From: Aedes albopictus
Taxonomy: Eukaryota; Arthropoda; Insecta; Diptera; Culicidae
Reading direction: 5' to 3'
Assembly: GCF_035046485.1 (NCBI RefSeq)
Contig: NC_085137.1
Span: 340,618,505-340,682,504, forward strand
DNA: 64,000 nt
Shown: positions 31,507 through 43,292 of the stretch, in pieces
How positions within the stretch are numbered: position 1 is the stretch's first letter
Layout: each line of letters opens with the position of its first letter
Program-made: the position numbers and the translations under genes
Notes under the pieces: model-generated
The model's database searches: none
What the model saw: the letters and a program-made list of their open reading frames with translations, nothing else
What the model was told of the DNA's origin: nothing

Positions 31507-33093
31507 AGGTACCCCGGGGCAAGTGGGACCTAAAAAAATGCTAATTTGGTTTTGTCATCCCAAAAATTTCAGAACACAATTTTTTTTAATGATTCCAATG
31601 AACCCAAAAGACGTTGTTGGTATATTTGTACTTATTAACGTGCATTAGAACTGTTTCAAAATTTTAAAATTCCATATATTATGCATATAATGAAAAGTGT
31701 AGCAGATCTTTATTTACTGCGTTTTACGGGGCAAGTGGGACCTATTCAGAGTTTTTGTTCAAAGGGCTTAATATAAGTTGCAACAAATAAGGTAACATAA
31801 ATCATAAATCTCTTATATGAATGACTATCTTTAGAGATTAAAATAAGAAGAGGTTTATGGTATCGTGCATAAATTACGTAACACATAAATAATCGCTGGA
31901 GAAAAAATACTTGAATCAACTCTAGCAGCTCATGCAAAATAAACTGATTTTTTTAAACAAAAAGCGCCGTGAAGTGAAGAGACAAAATATTTCGAAACTT
32001 GGTATCTATATTATATAGGTAGTTGATGAATCTCGCCAATAGTAAATCTGGGGTTTTGAGATTTTCAGTAATATCTTCTCCCTTACATAATCTTACGATC
32101 ATTAAATAATGATTTTTTTTTTAAATAATGAATTTTGAAGAGGTCATTTCTCTATTTTTATTTTTTATGGACGGTTTTTATGGACGGCTCAAAAGAATTC
32201 ATTATACAGCGTTAAGTGAAAAAATAATGGAAGATATTTGGAGAAAAACATAAAAAATACATGCCTTTGATTTTACCCACGGTTTTACCATTTTTAACAA
32301 GAATTTCATCAAGGTAATAAGGCCGTTACAAATATTTATTTCACTGTTTGTCCCACCACTCTTTGACTGGTCGAGGGGGGGGGGATAAAAATAATAAAGC
32401 ATTTAATTTGAAAAACATTTAAAACTCATCGGATTTGTTAAAGAGTTTTGAGCAAGACCCGAAATTTTGATAAATATTTTTTTATCTGCCCCCTCAAAAT
32501 GCAAAATCCAGCCAAAAATTTTTGAAGGGGGGGGGGAGACAAAAAGTCAAAATAAAATTTGTATCAGCCTAAAGTATAATTCAACAGTAGATTACTTAAC
32601 GCGTCATTTTTTATTGACTTTCGTGCTAATTTCATCTTAGGCTGGAGGCGAGATGAACCCATAAAATTGTGTTTGTTTATACTCATAGGTCCCACATACC
32701 CCAGATAGCGAAATGCACTGGGGCAAGTGAGAGCAGTAAACTTACGGTAATAAATAAAAATAAAATACAGCTTTTTCGCTTGAAATCATTTGCAAGAACT
32801 CCAAATACTATCCTGAAACCGAAAAAGTATTTGTATAATGACAAATCTATTTTTAAACGACGAATGTAGTAGAGCACGTCAATCTCACCTAGTGAATTGA
32901 AAATAACATATGAACAACAATAACGTATATGGACTCTTTATGGTTGAAACAATAACATTTTTTGTATTCAAAGTATCCGTAGGTGTGATACCTATGTTTT
33001 CCATGAAGAATCTTAGTCTTAAAAATAAATAATAATAAAAATACTAGCTAAAGGTCTCACTTGCCCCCGATTCTCACTTGCCCCGGGGTACCT
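31507..33093. mobile_element. TA-flanked MITE with reiterated GGGGCAAGTGGGACCT motif
   Basis: Ends AGGTACCCCGGGGCAAGTGG and CACTTGCCCCGGGGTACCT, flanked by TA (31505-31506, 33094-33095). GGGGCAAGTG(G/A)GA recurs near 31520, 31732 and 32722, and its complement near 33056 and 33075. Two G-runs (about 32376, 32524) are present. No transposase. Confidence 0.85.
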
Positions 33094-33129
33094 TAACACT
33101 ATTAAAATTTAAATCTCATATATCTCAAG

Positions 33130-33293
33130 ATCCTGATTACTTCCGGAATGCTGGCTTTCTCAGTCTTGGGTAAATCAAAACGGCAAAAGGGAAAAGCAAA
33201 ACTTGCCGTTTTGATTTACCCAAGACTGAGAAAGCCAGCATTCCGGAATCAATATATTCCAGTCGTACTCACCCAGCACAATCCTGATTACTT
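33130..33293. repeat. Perfect 46-bp hairpin bounded by 13-bp direct repeats
   Basis: Arms 33141-33186 and 33203-33248 are exactly complementary over 46 bp with a 16-nt loop; both tips are TTCCGGAA. The insertion is flanked by ATCCTGATTACTT at 33130-33142 and 33281-33293. The homologous position in sister repeats lacks it. Confidence 0.85.
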
Positions 33294-33766
33294 ATATAGT
33301 TGATGTCTTCGGCAAAGTTGTTTGGTTGGTCAAGAACTGATAGATTATGGGCCGTTTGATTCGATATTCCACCACTAGGCAGTGCTAGGTAGCATGCAAA
33401 TTTTTTATCTCATAATATCTCAGGATCCTGATTTCTTAGAAAAATGGTGTCTTAGTTGTTGGGTAGGTCAAAAATGTTCAGTTGATGAGCCATTTGATAC
33501 GAACTCTCCTATTGGGAGACGCTGGTGCGGGATGCTTATTATTTATAGAGATGGTGTCTACAGCTGTTATTTGGCAGGACATGGACCTACCGAATATAGA
33601 CATTATAGAATCTACAGACTTGGGGAGAAATATTTGAATTACGTAATTTTATAGTGTTTTATAGTGAATTTAGTGTGTACTAATAGAAAATGACGTCACA
33701 CAACCCACAGTCGTTATCGTTCCGTAAATCTCGTTTGGCTAAACGAATTGACAGATCGCATGGTTA

Positions 33767-33916
33767 GGGGCCATCCATAAATGGCGTAGCATTTTTTTGA
33801 CGATTTTTGACACCCCCCTTCTTCCCCTTTTTTCCCATACCTAATACATGGCTCGTAGCATAATCAGTGACTCTCCCCCACCACCCTAAAATGCCACTTC
33901 ATCTATGGACGGCCCC
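33767..33916. mobile_element. 150-bp MITE with TTA target duplication (Harbinger-type)
   Basis: Ends GGGGCCATCCATAAATGGC and (complement) GGGGCCGTCCATAGATG, flanked by TTA (33764-33766, 33917-33919). A TTA duplication and GGGGC start fit PIF/Harbinger MITEs. Confidence 0.7.
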
Positions 33917-35099
33917 TTACAGTTGTCTGCACCTTGGAAAGCATATGGAATCTATAGTGTCTATATTACAGATTATGGGATATATACAATTATACTTTGA
34001 TCATAATCTACACAGTTTTCCACAGCACAGAGATCAGAATCCTTTTACGAATTCCTAGTTGAATCCCTGGTGGAATTCCTGATGTAGTTTGAAATTGGAA
34101 GTATTGGTATTGTAAACAGAATGTAATTATATTGTGTTATTCTCAAGATATTCACTTCAAAAGAAGCGTACTTATTTGAGAACGCTTGCCACTCGGTAAT
34201 CTAGGATGCTGGGCATATACAAACTAATTAGCGCCATTTTGCAGAAATTTTTTAAAATAATTTTCATTACCAAATAATCTCTGAAGTATTGAATACTTTT
34301 GCCGAAGACACAAACTTTCTATACATTCCGATTATCAAGATATTCAAGCTAAATTTAACTTTCAATCCATAATTTGAATAAAGAATAGCGCCACCTACTG
34401 GGCTAATTCCAATTCAAATTGTTCGTCACAAGATTGCCCTTGGTCTATTGAACAATTTTGTCGAAGACAGCATTATTCTAGGAAGTGACGATCACAAGAT
34501 ATAATCATTCGTGTCGTGGGGTCCAATGGACCCCAGGGGACCAAAATCGCCCGGTTCAACTTTGACATAAAAAATAATCTATAGTACGCCATGAAATATT
34601 TGTTATTTTTTGCACAAATAACTCATCGTGGTGTAGTTTGAAGGTACTGTGAAAACGGGACCGATGTGTCAATCCAAACTTTTTTGCGACCACTTCAAAG
34701 TGGCTCTGGGGTCCAATGGACCCCAGGTATCCATTAGAGGGTTAAGTCAACAGAAGACAGCAAACACAATTATTCACGGCGTTAATGTAATTTACATTCA
34801 CCGCGTGGAGAGTTGCATACACAGCTCGCTCACGACTTTGGTATGCGTGTGCGACCCCAATGTTATTCGGCAAATTTTCAGATAAAACTACAAGGTTAAA
34901 TTCATCCATACATTGTTTTTCGATAGCATGCTTCTGAACTGAGATAATAGCAAGTGAATGTAACTCTTTGCAAATGAATGGTCCCATCCTTGATCGTAGT
35001 CATTGCATCGACGTTTTAAAAAAAAACACGATTCCGAGATATGTAATAGCGTTTAAAGTTTCCAATATACACCACGCGCCCATAATAAATACTTTAATA

Positions 35100-36125
35100 T
35101 AGAACAATAAAAATAATCATTTTCCCCCCTCAAAGTAAATAAATAATAATGCTTCAGGAATTTTTCTTCTGGAGGAATATCTTTAACCATTTCTGAGGGG
35201 ATCTGTGAAGGATTCCTAGCACATATTTCTGAGGGAACACCTGGAGCAATGTCTAAAAAATACCCTGGTAGTCAAGCTTGTAGTAATTTCTGCAGGAGCC
35301 TCTCAAAGAATGTCTGAACGAAGGAGTTCTTGGAGGAACCCTTGGAAAAATGTTCAAAGGAATCTCAGTAGGATTGTTGAAGAAAATTAAGAAAAAAATC
35401 TAAAAAATTTCAAAGAAGAACTTTTGAAAATCCTTTATTGAAATTCCTGAAGAAATCCTTCAAACTCCGAAGAAGTCTCCACAGATATTTTCAAAGGAAT
35501 CACTGAAGAGATTGCCGTAGGAATCTGGGCAGGAATTTCAGGAGGAGCCCAAACGGAAATTTCGCAAAGAATGAAGTAATTTTCTCCACTTGACACCTTG
35601 TAGAAGTCTCAGGAAGAACTCATGAATAATCTCTAGACGAATATCTGGACAAATCCCTTAGAAACTCTTGAAGGAGGAGCAGGAGGAACACTCGGAGAAT
35701 CCCTAGAGGAGTTAAAGAAGATTTTTTTTTCGATAAAAACCTGATAAACTTCCTCGGCAAACTCTTGGTGGAATTCAAGAAACGCACGTTTTTTGAAGAA
35801 ATTTATTAGTATTGCTGAAGAAATCTTTTATTTAACCCTTTGTAGGACTTTCTTGGAGTATTTCTTAAGCAATCTGAGGACGTACTTCCTAAGGGATTCC
35901 TGTAGGATTACTCGGAAAAATACCTCGATAAGCTTCTGTAAAGATTTTTTAAAAAGTCTTGTGATATGTATAAAGGAATTCCTGTAGAAATTTCTGAAAA
36001 ATTATTTCTGATTTAATTTCTTGAACAATCAAGGGGATTATTCATAGAGTAAATCTTAGAGGAAATGCAGGTGAAATTACTGGGGAAATACATGGAGAAA
36101 TATCTGGAGGTTCATATTCCTGTAT
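35100..36125. repeat. Degenerate short-period repeat, purine-type
   Basis: Reiterated GGAATTCCTGAAGAAAT and GGAGGAACNCTTGGA motifs, about 1 kb. This is the complement of the motif in the next block (36390-38170); the polarity switch coincides with the MITE at 36141-36350. Confidence 0.75.
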
Positions 36126-36140
36126 GATTATATGAACCCC

Positions 36141-36350
36141 CACACTCAAACCTCAATTGCCTGTTCGGTACTTTTTTGACGAAAATAGAACAGCAGAACT
36201 TTTTCGGTAGCTTCGGTAATCAATTTTACTGAGGCTCAGTACATCAACTGTCAGAAACGGGCGCAAAAGGTTAACAATCCGTTATAGCTGTATTCAGCTG
36301 TTCTATTTTCGTCAAAAATTTACCGAACACGGTATTCAAAATTAAGTGTG
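36141..36350. mobile_element. 210-bp MITE with ~54-bp inverted ends
   Basis: CACACTCAAACCTCAATTGC then TTTTGACGAAAATAGAACAGC at the left is matched by GCTGTTCTATTTTCGTCAAAA and ending AATTAAGTGTG at the right. Only about 100 bp separate the arms. Target duplication unclear. Confidence 0.75.
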
Positions 36351-36389
36351 CCTGCCTGAAGGAATTCCTGCCTAAAGCACTAAAAGTAA

Positions 36390-38170
36390 TAATGCGACGA
36401 TCTAGTGTAGGAAATCTTGCAAGGGTTGTTTCAGAAATTACTTTGGTTATTCTTTTAGAGGTATCTACATGGACTTTCTCAGGATTTTTTTTCCGGAGAT
36501 TTCATCCACGGATTCCTCCAGGAATTCCTCGTGAGTTTTCCCAGGAGCTTCTCTTGACTTTTCTCCAGGAACTCGAAATAGGATTCCTCAAGCAATTTCT
36601 CATGTGGTTCTACCAGGTTCATCCTTGGATTCCTCCAGAAGTTTTCTATGTTTTTTGTTTGCATTCTTGTTGGGATTTTTCCAGGCAGTCTTCCGAAGAT
36701 TCTTCCAGAAATTCTGACAGTACGACCTGCAGGAATTCGTCTTGGGATTTCTCCTGGCAATCTTCCTGGGATTTTTCCATAAATTCCTCCTACGATTCCT
36801 TCGACGACTTCTCCATGGATTTCTACAGACTAACTCTACCAATTCTTCCACGGGTTTAGGATTTCTCTCAGGATTCCTCCATGCAATCCTGATGGGGCTT
36901 CCCTAGAAATGCCTAGACAGATTCCTCGAATAATTCTGTCTAGATTTCCTCAAGATAATCAAGTGGGATTTTTTCAAGAATTCTTGCTAGGATTATTCAA
37001 GGCAATCTTCCTGCTCCAAAAACTTCCCCAGCGATCTCTTCGGGGACTCATCTTTGGATTCCTCCAACATAATTCTCCAGGCATTTCTTCAAGGAACTTC
37101 TCTTAGGATTCCCCCAGGCATTCCAAATGTAGATCCTGTAGAAATTCTTGTAGAGACTCCCCAAGCAATTCCTCCTATAATTTCACTAGAAATTCCCATT
37201 ATGGTACCACTCGAAGTTCTAAGCATTCTTCCAGAGATTCTTTCAGAAATTCTGGGATTATTCAAGGAAATATTTCAGAGATTTTCCCAGATGTTCCTCC
37301 GCTGATTCCAACAGGTGATTTTGTCCAGGGATACCTACAGAAATTCCTCATACAATTCCTCCACGAACTCCTTGGTGCCTCCTTCAGGAATTTAAGCAGG
37401 AATTTCTCAAGCAATTTCTGCTGGGGTTCTTCCAGCAATTCCTCCTTCCTAGAACACCTCCAGAAATTCTCAACTTATTATATCCAGCAATTCTTCTTGA
37501 GATACCACTAGGGATTTCTCCAGAATTTCTTCGGGAATTCTTGCTGGGATAATTCAAGACAATCTTCCTGAGATTCTTCCGGAAGTTCATCCGGTGATTA
37601 CTGCAGAAATTTCTTCAAAGATTTTATCCAGCGATTCATCCGAAAATTCCTCATGTGATTCATCCAAGACCTCCATCAGAACCTGATGGGATTCCTCAAA
37701 CAATTCCTTCTGTGGTTCTTCCAGCCATTCTTGATAGGGTGCGTTCAGAAATTATATCTTTGATCCCATTAATAATTTTTCTAAAGATTTATCTTGGATT
37801 TTTTTTTGCAGCGATTCTTCCAGAAATGTGTGCGATGATTCTTATATGGGGATTTCTCCAAGAATTTTATCAGAATTTCTATCCAGTAATTCCTCATAGA
37901 ATTCCTCAAAGAACTCTTCTTGGCTTTCATCCTTTTATCCAGGAAATCAAGCAGGAATTCCTCAAGCAATTTCTCCTGCGGTTCTTCCAGATTTTTTTTT
38001 CCTAGGAATTTCCCAGAAATTCTAACTGTGGATCCTCACTTAATTCTTCAAGGGATTTCTCCTGGCATTCTTGTTGGAATTTTTCCACGAAATCTCCCTG
38101 GTATTCTATTAGAAATTCCTGCTATTCCTTCTAGGACTCCTTCATAAATTCTTCCGGAATTATTCCACCG
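36390..38170. repeat. Degenerate short-period repeat, pyrimidine-type, 1.8 kb
   Basis: Dense reiteration of TTCCTCCAGGAATTC / GATTTCTCCAGGAAT. The composition leaves long artificial open frames on both strands (for example 36392-36859, 155 codons, rich in F, R, S and P) that should not be annotated as proteins. Confidence 0.85.
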
Positions 38171-38446
38171 ACTTTTTTTCTGTTCGGATGAGCCACTGCG
38201 ACCAGTATTTAGATCTTTTGTGACAATACCCGTATCCTTAGTATTTAGTGCATGTCATACTACTCCATTGTCATTGAGAGGCAATGGAGCATCGATTTCT
38301 GTACAGATCTCGTTTTGTTACCTCAGAGGTTCGAGAAATCGAATGTCATGAAAAAGTACCGTTTTCACAGGGAAATAAATCCCAGCGGAAGTGCGCCCTT
38401 AATCACATATAATCGATTCTACTTCTGAGAAAAACAAAACGGTAGA
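38171..38446. other. Short unassigned spacer
   Basis: Ordinary sequence between the degenerate repeat and the next MITE. No feature recognised. Confidence 0.4.
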
Positions 38447-39230
38447 ACCGTAAACCGGGGTCAAATTGATCAGCGGGGTGAAATTGATCATTCGGGTACC
38501 ACATTGTAATTCCATACTAGGAACTCTAAAGCGTCGTAATGATCTTAAACTTTTTACGTCATCTGATTCGTAGATGTCTAGAGATGAGTGTAGACTTTTA
38601 ATTTTTTGGAAAAAAGTTAGGTTTGCTTTATTTTTTCAAGGAATTTGCAATGTATTTCTCATTTAGCTAAAACCATTGCTGCTAAATAATCAATTGTTAA
38701 TGGGACTTCCCGAGAATTCTCTGTTTAAACATTTTTGTGGAGCCTTGGTTGGGATGTTAAGCAGCTAATCAGAACATGAAATTGTTATAAAAAGTTCATT
38801 TTATTAAGAAATAGTCATTTATTGTAATATAAATCACTTATTTCAAATGAAATTGCCTACTTTTAGGCGTTTAAGGGGAAATTTCAAAATTTAATTTTGC
38901 ATTTAAAGTATTAAATTCACTAGTTCTAAGATTTTAGACGCGTTATTTGGTTTTAGAAGAGCAAAATTAAGCGGTGAAGGAAATTTTCCTTTCCAACCGA
39001 TGCTTAATTGTATACTGATCAATTTCGCCCCAAAGTGGCATTTCCAATATTTTCATATTTGAAGTTATTTAACTTACAGTTTAAATTTGTTGAACAAAAT
39101 TCTGTCACATGGTTCCATGGAGATCCACTGGGTACTGGTTTTACAGAAATTCTTTTGGCAATATTTGAACAGGCACTGATGTTATCCGCAGAAGTTGTTT
39201 TAAAGTGATCAATTTGACCCCGGATTACGG
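38447..39230. mobile_element. MITE with reiterated CCGGGGTCAAATTGATCA motif
   Basis: Left end CCGTAAACCGGGGTCAAATT, right end (complement) CCGTAATCCGGGGTCAAATT. TA lies 4 bp inside each end, so the true target duplication may be that TA. (G)GGGT(C/G)AAATTGATCA recurs at 38455, 38475, 39017 (inverted) and 39208 (inverted). Confidence 0.8.
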
Positions 39231-39318
39231 AACTGATATTTGTCTATGCATCGGAACTCTTCATCCGTGTCTTGCTTCTAGTTTAGTCCCAGGACAACAT
39301 TTAAAAACCCGGGGCTTT

Positions 39319-40885
39319 CCCAAGCAGAAGAGAATATCAACAGCATAATAAAATATATTATTTTGGCGTAATAACTGTATAATGGAATCAGTTATTTTTA
39401 TGTTATTAGCATATGTTATTATGTTATAAACTTGTCTGTCATAAGCGGCAAAATAACAAAAATCATAACAAAAATATGTTCCTGGAAGACCAATTTAATA
39501 ATATGTTTTGTTAGATTCAATAACAACTTGATAACAATGAATCAATAGCAGTAAATTTGAAAACTTGTTATTGTGATGATATAGTTCTTTACATATTTTT
39601 ACATTTCAAATAGTAGAAAAATAACAAAACTTGGTCTGCAACAAAGTATATTATTAAAATGTTATTTAATGGATGAATCTCAATAACTTGATCATAACAA
39701 AATAAGATTGCCCAACAAAACATGTTATAAGAAAGTAATACTTTTATAAGTTGATAATAACAAACTATGATATAAAAACACCCAGGTAACCACTAAGCAT
39801 TTGAATAAGCCGTGTATTAGCCTGTATCACGCATTTCAACTGCTTGCTGCCCTACATAAGCAGTTCGAATGCATAGCTGCCTTGAGTTAGCATAAGCTAT
39901 GCTGCTCAAAAGCTTTCGGCTGTTAATTAGCATTTCAACTGCTTGAAGTGGTTTCACTTTGGAGCATACAGAATGCTTTTCAACTGCTCTTTAAATGCTA
40001 GGAGCAAAAAGGTTGGGAGATATGTTACGCATTTTGCAACACATTTTGTCTCTCTCTTACAGAGCCTATGCTTCTGTTTACAAATTTGTGTATCTTATTT
40101 GTTTCTTCATTTTCCCCTACTCATCCAAAAGCACCAAAGAAAACATTACTGCAGCTGGATTGGATTGGGAACTTGTCCATAAAAAAATCACCAATTATTT
40201 ATCATTTCGTTTGAAAATATGTGCCGAATAGGTGGATGCTTTGGTGGATCATAGGATTGTTTGAAAGAGGGAAGAAACAATCTTATTCCACAGATATTTA
40301 AAAGAAGGGATCGTAATGCTCTACCACAATGAAATATCTCAATGAAAACAAGTTTTGGATGTTGAATCTGAAGCTGTTATCGAATCATTCTTTATATTGG
40401 CGATTAAATCAACGCACGCCACCGGGACAGCTTTAGCATCGTGGATCAGGAGCAACAGAAGCCGAAGCAGATATGATTAATCAATCTCCGGATCGTAAGT
40501 TCAAACCTACATCACTACAAAAATCAGCAAAAAGTACCACCTAGCACCGGCTGGAATATGGAAGGACTATGAAGCGGGGAAGCAGGCTGAGAGAACGAGA
40601 AGCAGACGTCAATCTATTTTTGTTTTTTTTTTGCTCGACGAAGCGTTACGCTTCTTTGACATTTCGTCACGACGTTCCTGAAGGGATAGCACTAAGACAG
40701 CCCGTTATTTTGCCAAAACCTGCTGTGAGGTAGCACTACAGGCGCATATACGGCTAATTAGCATTAAACGCCTTGTCGTAAAGGCTACTATAATGCTGAA
40801 AGAATGCTATTTTAAATGCTTACTGGTTACTTGGGCAGGCTATGTTGTTCTGTTGCTATGAATTTGATATTCTCCTCTGCTCGGG
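39319..40885. mobile_element. Outer inverted-repeat element (CCCAAGCAGAAGAGAATATC)
   Basis: CCCAAGCAGAAGAGAATATC at 39319 is matched by GATATTCTCCTCTGCTCGGG ending 40885. The left half is AT-rich with reiterated ATAACAAAA motifs. A second element (39781-40836) is nested inside. Confidence 0.65.
39781..40836. mobile_element. Nested MITE with CCCAGGTAACCACTAAGCAT ends
   Basis: Left CCCAGGTAACCACTAAGCAT, right ATGCTTACTGGTTACTTGGG; AGCATTTnAACTGC motifs recur in both halves. Frames in 39943-40231 have no recognisable product. Confidence 0.7.
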
Positions 40886-41169
40886 TTAGGCTAGTTTCAA
40901 AACGCTGTCAAATTAGAGAATGCGTTCGGTAATAAGAATTCACGTGAGTCCTTGTATTACCAGTACTTATAAGTCCTTAGTAGGTTATTACGAAATTAGA
41001 TACGCAAAGCATGTTTGTTTTCCTAACGTCAAGTGTAGTCTCGGCGAGGACAAACCGAGTCTTTAACTATCCGTAAGGCAAAATATATGCAGTTTTAGAA
41101 ACTGTCACTAGTAACAAGGGCTTTGTACCATGACTCCTTATTATCAAAACGCATTACCCTAGCACCGAC

Positions 41170-41720
41170 TTACTTCTAACAATTTCTCTAGGTTATTCCT
41201 GAAGGGATTCTTCCAGATATTATTTCCTCCATTAGTTCCTGATGAGGTTTCCCTAGATTTTTTGTAGATAATATCTATATTCAATATAATATATTATATT
41301 CAACCAACAATTCCCCCTACAATTTCTCTGGTTATTCCTACTATGATACCTCCCGGAATTATTCAGGATTCCTTGTTAGGATCTTTCAACGAAATCTTCT
41401 TAAGGCTATGCAATTCCTGCAGTGGTTTTTTCAGTTTTTCAGCAACTCATCCTAGGATTCCTTTAGGAATGGTAACTGTGGTCCTTCAGGAATTCTTCTA
41501 GAAATTTATATTAGCATTCTTGCTGGGATTCTTCTGGCCATTCTTGTAGAAATTTCTTCGGTGATTCTTCCAGGGATTTCTCCAAGGGTTCATCATTCCA
41601 GCTAAATGAATCATAAAGGAAATTTCTTGAGGAACCCGTAGAAGAATCCAGGAAGATATCATAGTATTAATTTCCAGAGCAATGCTCGAAATTGCTGGAA
41701 GAATATTTGCATGAGTTTCT
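41170..41720. repeat. Degenerate short-period repeat, pyrimidine-type
   Basis: Same TTCCTCCAGGAATTC class as 36.4-38.2 kb, here shorter, with an AT-rich interruption at about 41270-41300. From 41640 the polarity reverses to the purine type. Confidence 0.65.
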
Positions 41721-42540
41721 AATTCGACGCATCGGGGGACACGCTATTCTCAAACCTAATATTCATAATCACTGGATTTTAAAATTAAAAAATATCGTCT
41801 GAAGTTCTATTGAAATTTCCTTATCTGGAAAATATAATAGAAATCAGTCAAAATATGTAAATTTGAGATTTATTGACTTTGAGGAGAGAAGTTGTACTGA
41901 AATTCGTTTTCCCGGAAATATCGTATAACATCGATCATCGTACGATAATGATAAAACCAGAACGTTCGTTAATTTTCAATTCAATAATTTCCATGAGCAA
42001 AAGAATATAAAATTGCAAGTGCGCAAAATTTATCACAAATCGGAACTCTTATATAATATCAATATCCCTTCGAATAAGCATGTAGAATGTATGAAATTGC
42101 TGCATCCCTACTTATGTTTTAAAGTGACTTGAGCTTACGAACACCACCCAGCGATGCATAAAAACATGCAGCCAAATAAAAACATAAACACATTCCCATT
42201 CGCCGTCATCATCATCATCATCATCGCATCCCGCAAATCACAAACATACCGAAACAGACTTGACTCAACCCACGTTACAGAGGCGGAAAGGCCACAACAC
42301 GCACACTCTCCCGCGAACGCCAAACCCGTTCGATCAGCTCTACCCCCAACTCCAAGCTCCCAAGCAACCCGTCCATCGAACCGCCAGCCAGCCGCACTGC
42401 ATCGGTTCTCCGTTGTTCGCGTATGCAGCGCACAATAAACCGAAACGAGCGATTCAAGGTATTCCTGTCTACGGACGAGTTGAAGTCACCAGCCCATCCA
42501 GCAGCAGCAACACAGCACAGCACAGCGCACACCACCGATC
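41721..42540. other. Probable promoter-proximal region of the 42.5-kb transcription unit
   Basis: AT-rich until about 42130, then a sharp rise in GC with CA-rich, (CAT)n (42205-42227) and CAGCAGCAGCAACACAGCAC stretches. It is low in repeats of mosquito TE type, suggesting conserved promoter or leader sequence. Frames at 42154-42721 on both strands lack any recognisable product. Confidence 0.4.
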
Positions 42541-43292
42541 CGTCCGTCAGTATGTTTCGCGCTTCGGCCTGACTCGCGTGTGTGTCTCTCGCTGTGCTTG
42601 AAAGGAGGTGGTCAACGTAAGTTCCTTCGCTGCTCGGTTGGTTCGTTCGTTCGTTCGTTCGCGGTCCAATGTCGTTTACTTGACCGACCACCCATCGATC
42701 CTCGATCTTCTCCCTGCGCACTCACAGTTTGCGTGTGGATCGCGTTTTTTTTTCTCTGCTCATCTGTTGTCCTGTGCGAAGTGAACTCGCTTCTTTCCGT
42801 TCCGTTTTGCTTTGTGTGATTTCTGGACCGTTTTTGCTTCATTTAGTTGTCTGCAAAGCAAAAATTTGTTCAGGAATTTCGGGACTCGGATGGGGACGGT
42901 TTCCCCGTTCGGTGGGATTGGGGTGCCAAGTTGACCGGAATGTTTGTGTCTATTGGTGCGCTGATATCTAAATTAGAGCATTCACTATTGTTTGGGTTTA
43001 TTTTTTCAGAGTGAAAAAAGAAGAATGAAAATTAGGTGAATTGGAAATTAAAAGTGCCTCAAGTTGTTAACAAGGAAGAAGCAGTTGGGAGGTGTTTCAA
43101 TTGGAAGTCGTGTGAAAAGAATCAGTCAAATCAAGTTTGAAAGTCTCACTGGAAGTGTGCTAACCGGAGAAGGATTAGTAGGTGACCTGCCTTGAACTGG
43201 ATCGTTCGGAAACCTTCAACCGACTCGGCGAATCATCGGACACCCTTACTCCCGTCGTCGAGTGACGTAACTTTTACAAACCCAGCCTGAAA
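42541..43292 (+). other. Putative two-exon 5' leader of a plus-strand gene
   Basis: A strong donor CAAC|GTAAGT at 42616/42617 pairs with a polypyrimidine acceptor TTTATTTTTTCAG ending at 43009. The exon 43010-43292 ends in GAAA|GTAAGTGC. That exon has stops in all frames and only tiny upstream ORFs, so it would be untranslated. The first exon probably begins near the TCAGT initiator-like site at 42547-42551. Coding exons would lie further right, beyond a long intron or outside the window. Inferred from splice signals and composition only. Confidence 0.5.

Larger units (their letters stand above)
30997..34741. mobile_element. TTAA-flanked composite element, 3.7 kb (piggyBac-type target)
   Basis: Left end CCCTCAAGAGGATACCT, right end AGGTATCCATTAGAGGG, flanked by TTAA (30993-30996, 34742-34745). 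Subterminal GGGGTCCATTGGAC recurs at 31040, 34508 and 34708. Spread inside are units with (C/G)CACTAGG(C/A)nG and GTCTTCGGCAAAGTTG, the same cassette as in 14077-16639. It hosts at least four later insertions (31324, 31507, 33130, 33767). No transposase. Confidence 0.75.
30840..35000. mobile_element. Outer inverted-repeat element split by the TTAA element
   Basis: GATCATTCATTTGCAATCA with TTTACATTCACATGCTG at about 30848-30885 is matched in inverted orientation at 34935-34985 (AGTGAATGTAACTC, TTTGCAAATGAATGGTCC). The two arms are separated by the 3.7-kb TTAA-flanked element. Outer ends are not sharply defined. Confidence 0.5.

Noticed and set aside
30997..34741. Autonomous piggyBac element
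   Set aside because: Despite the TTAA flanks there is no transposase frame; the interior is repeats and later insertions.
36392..36859. 155-codon frame and its antisense partners
   Set aside because: Produced by TTC-rich degenerate repeats; composition is repetitive and both strands are open together.
42154..42721. Overlapping frames on both strands near 42.2-42.7 kb
   Set aside because: Caused by GC-rich leader DNA; splice signals and lack of domains favour non-coding exons.
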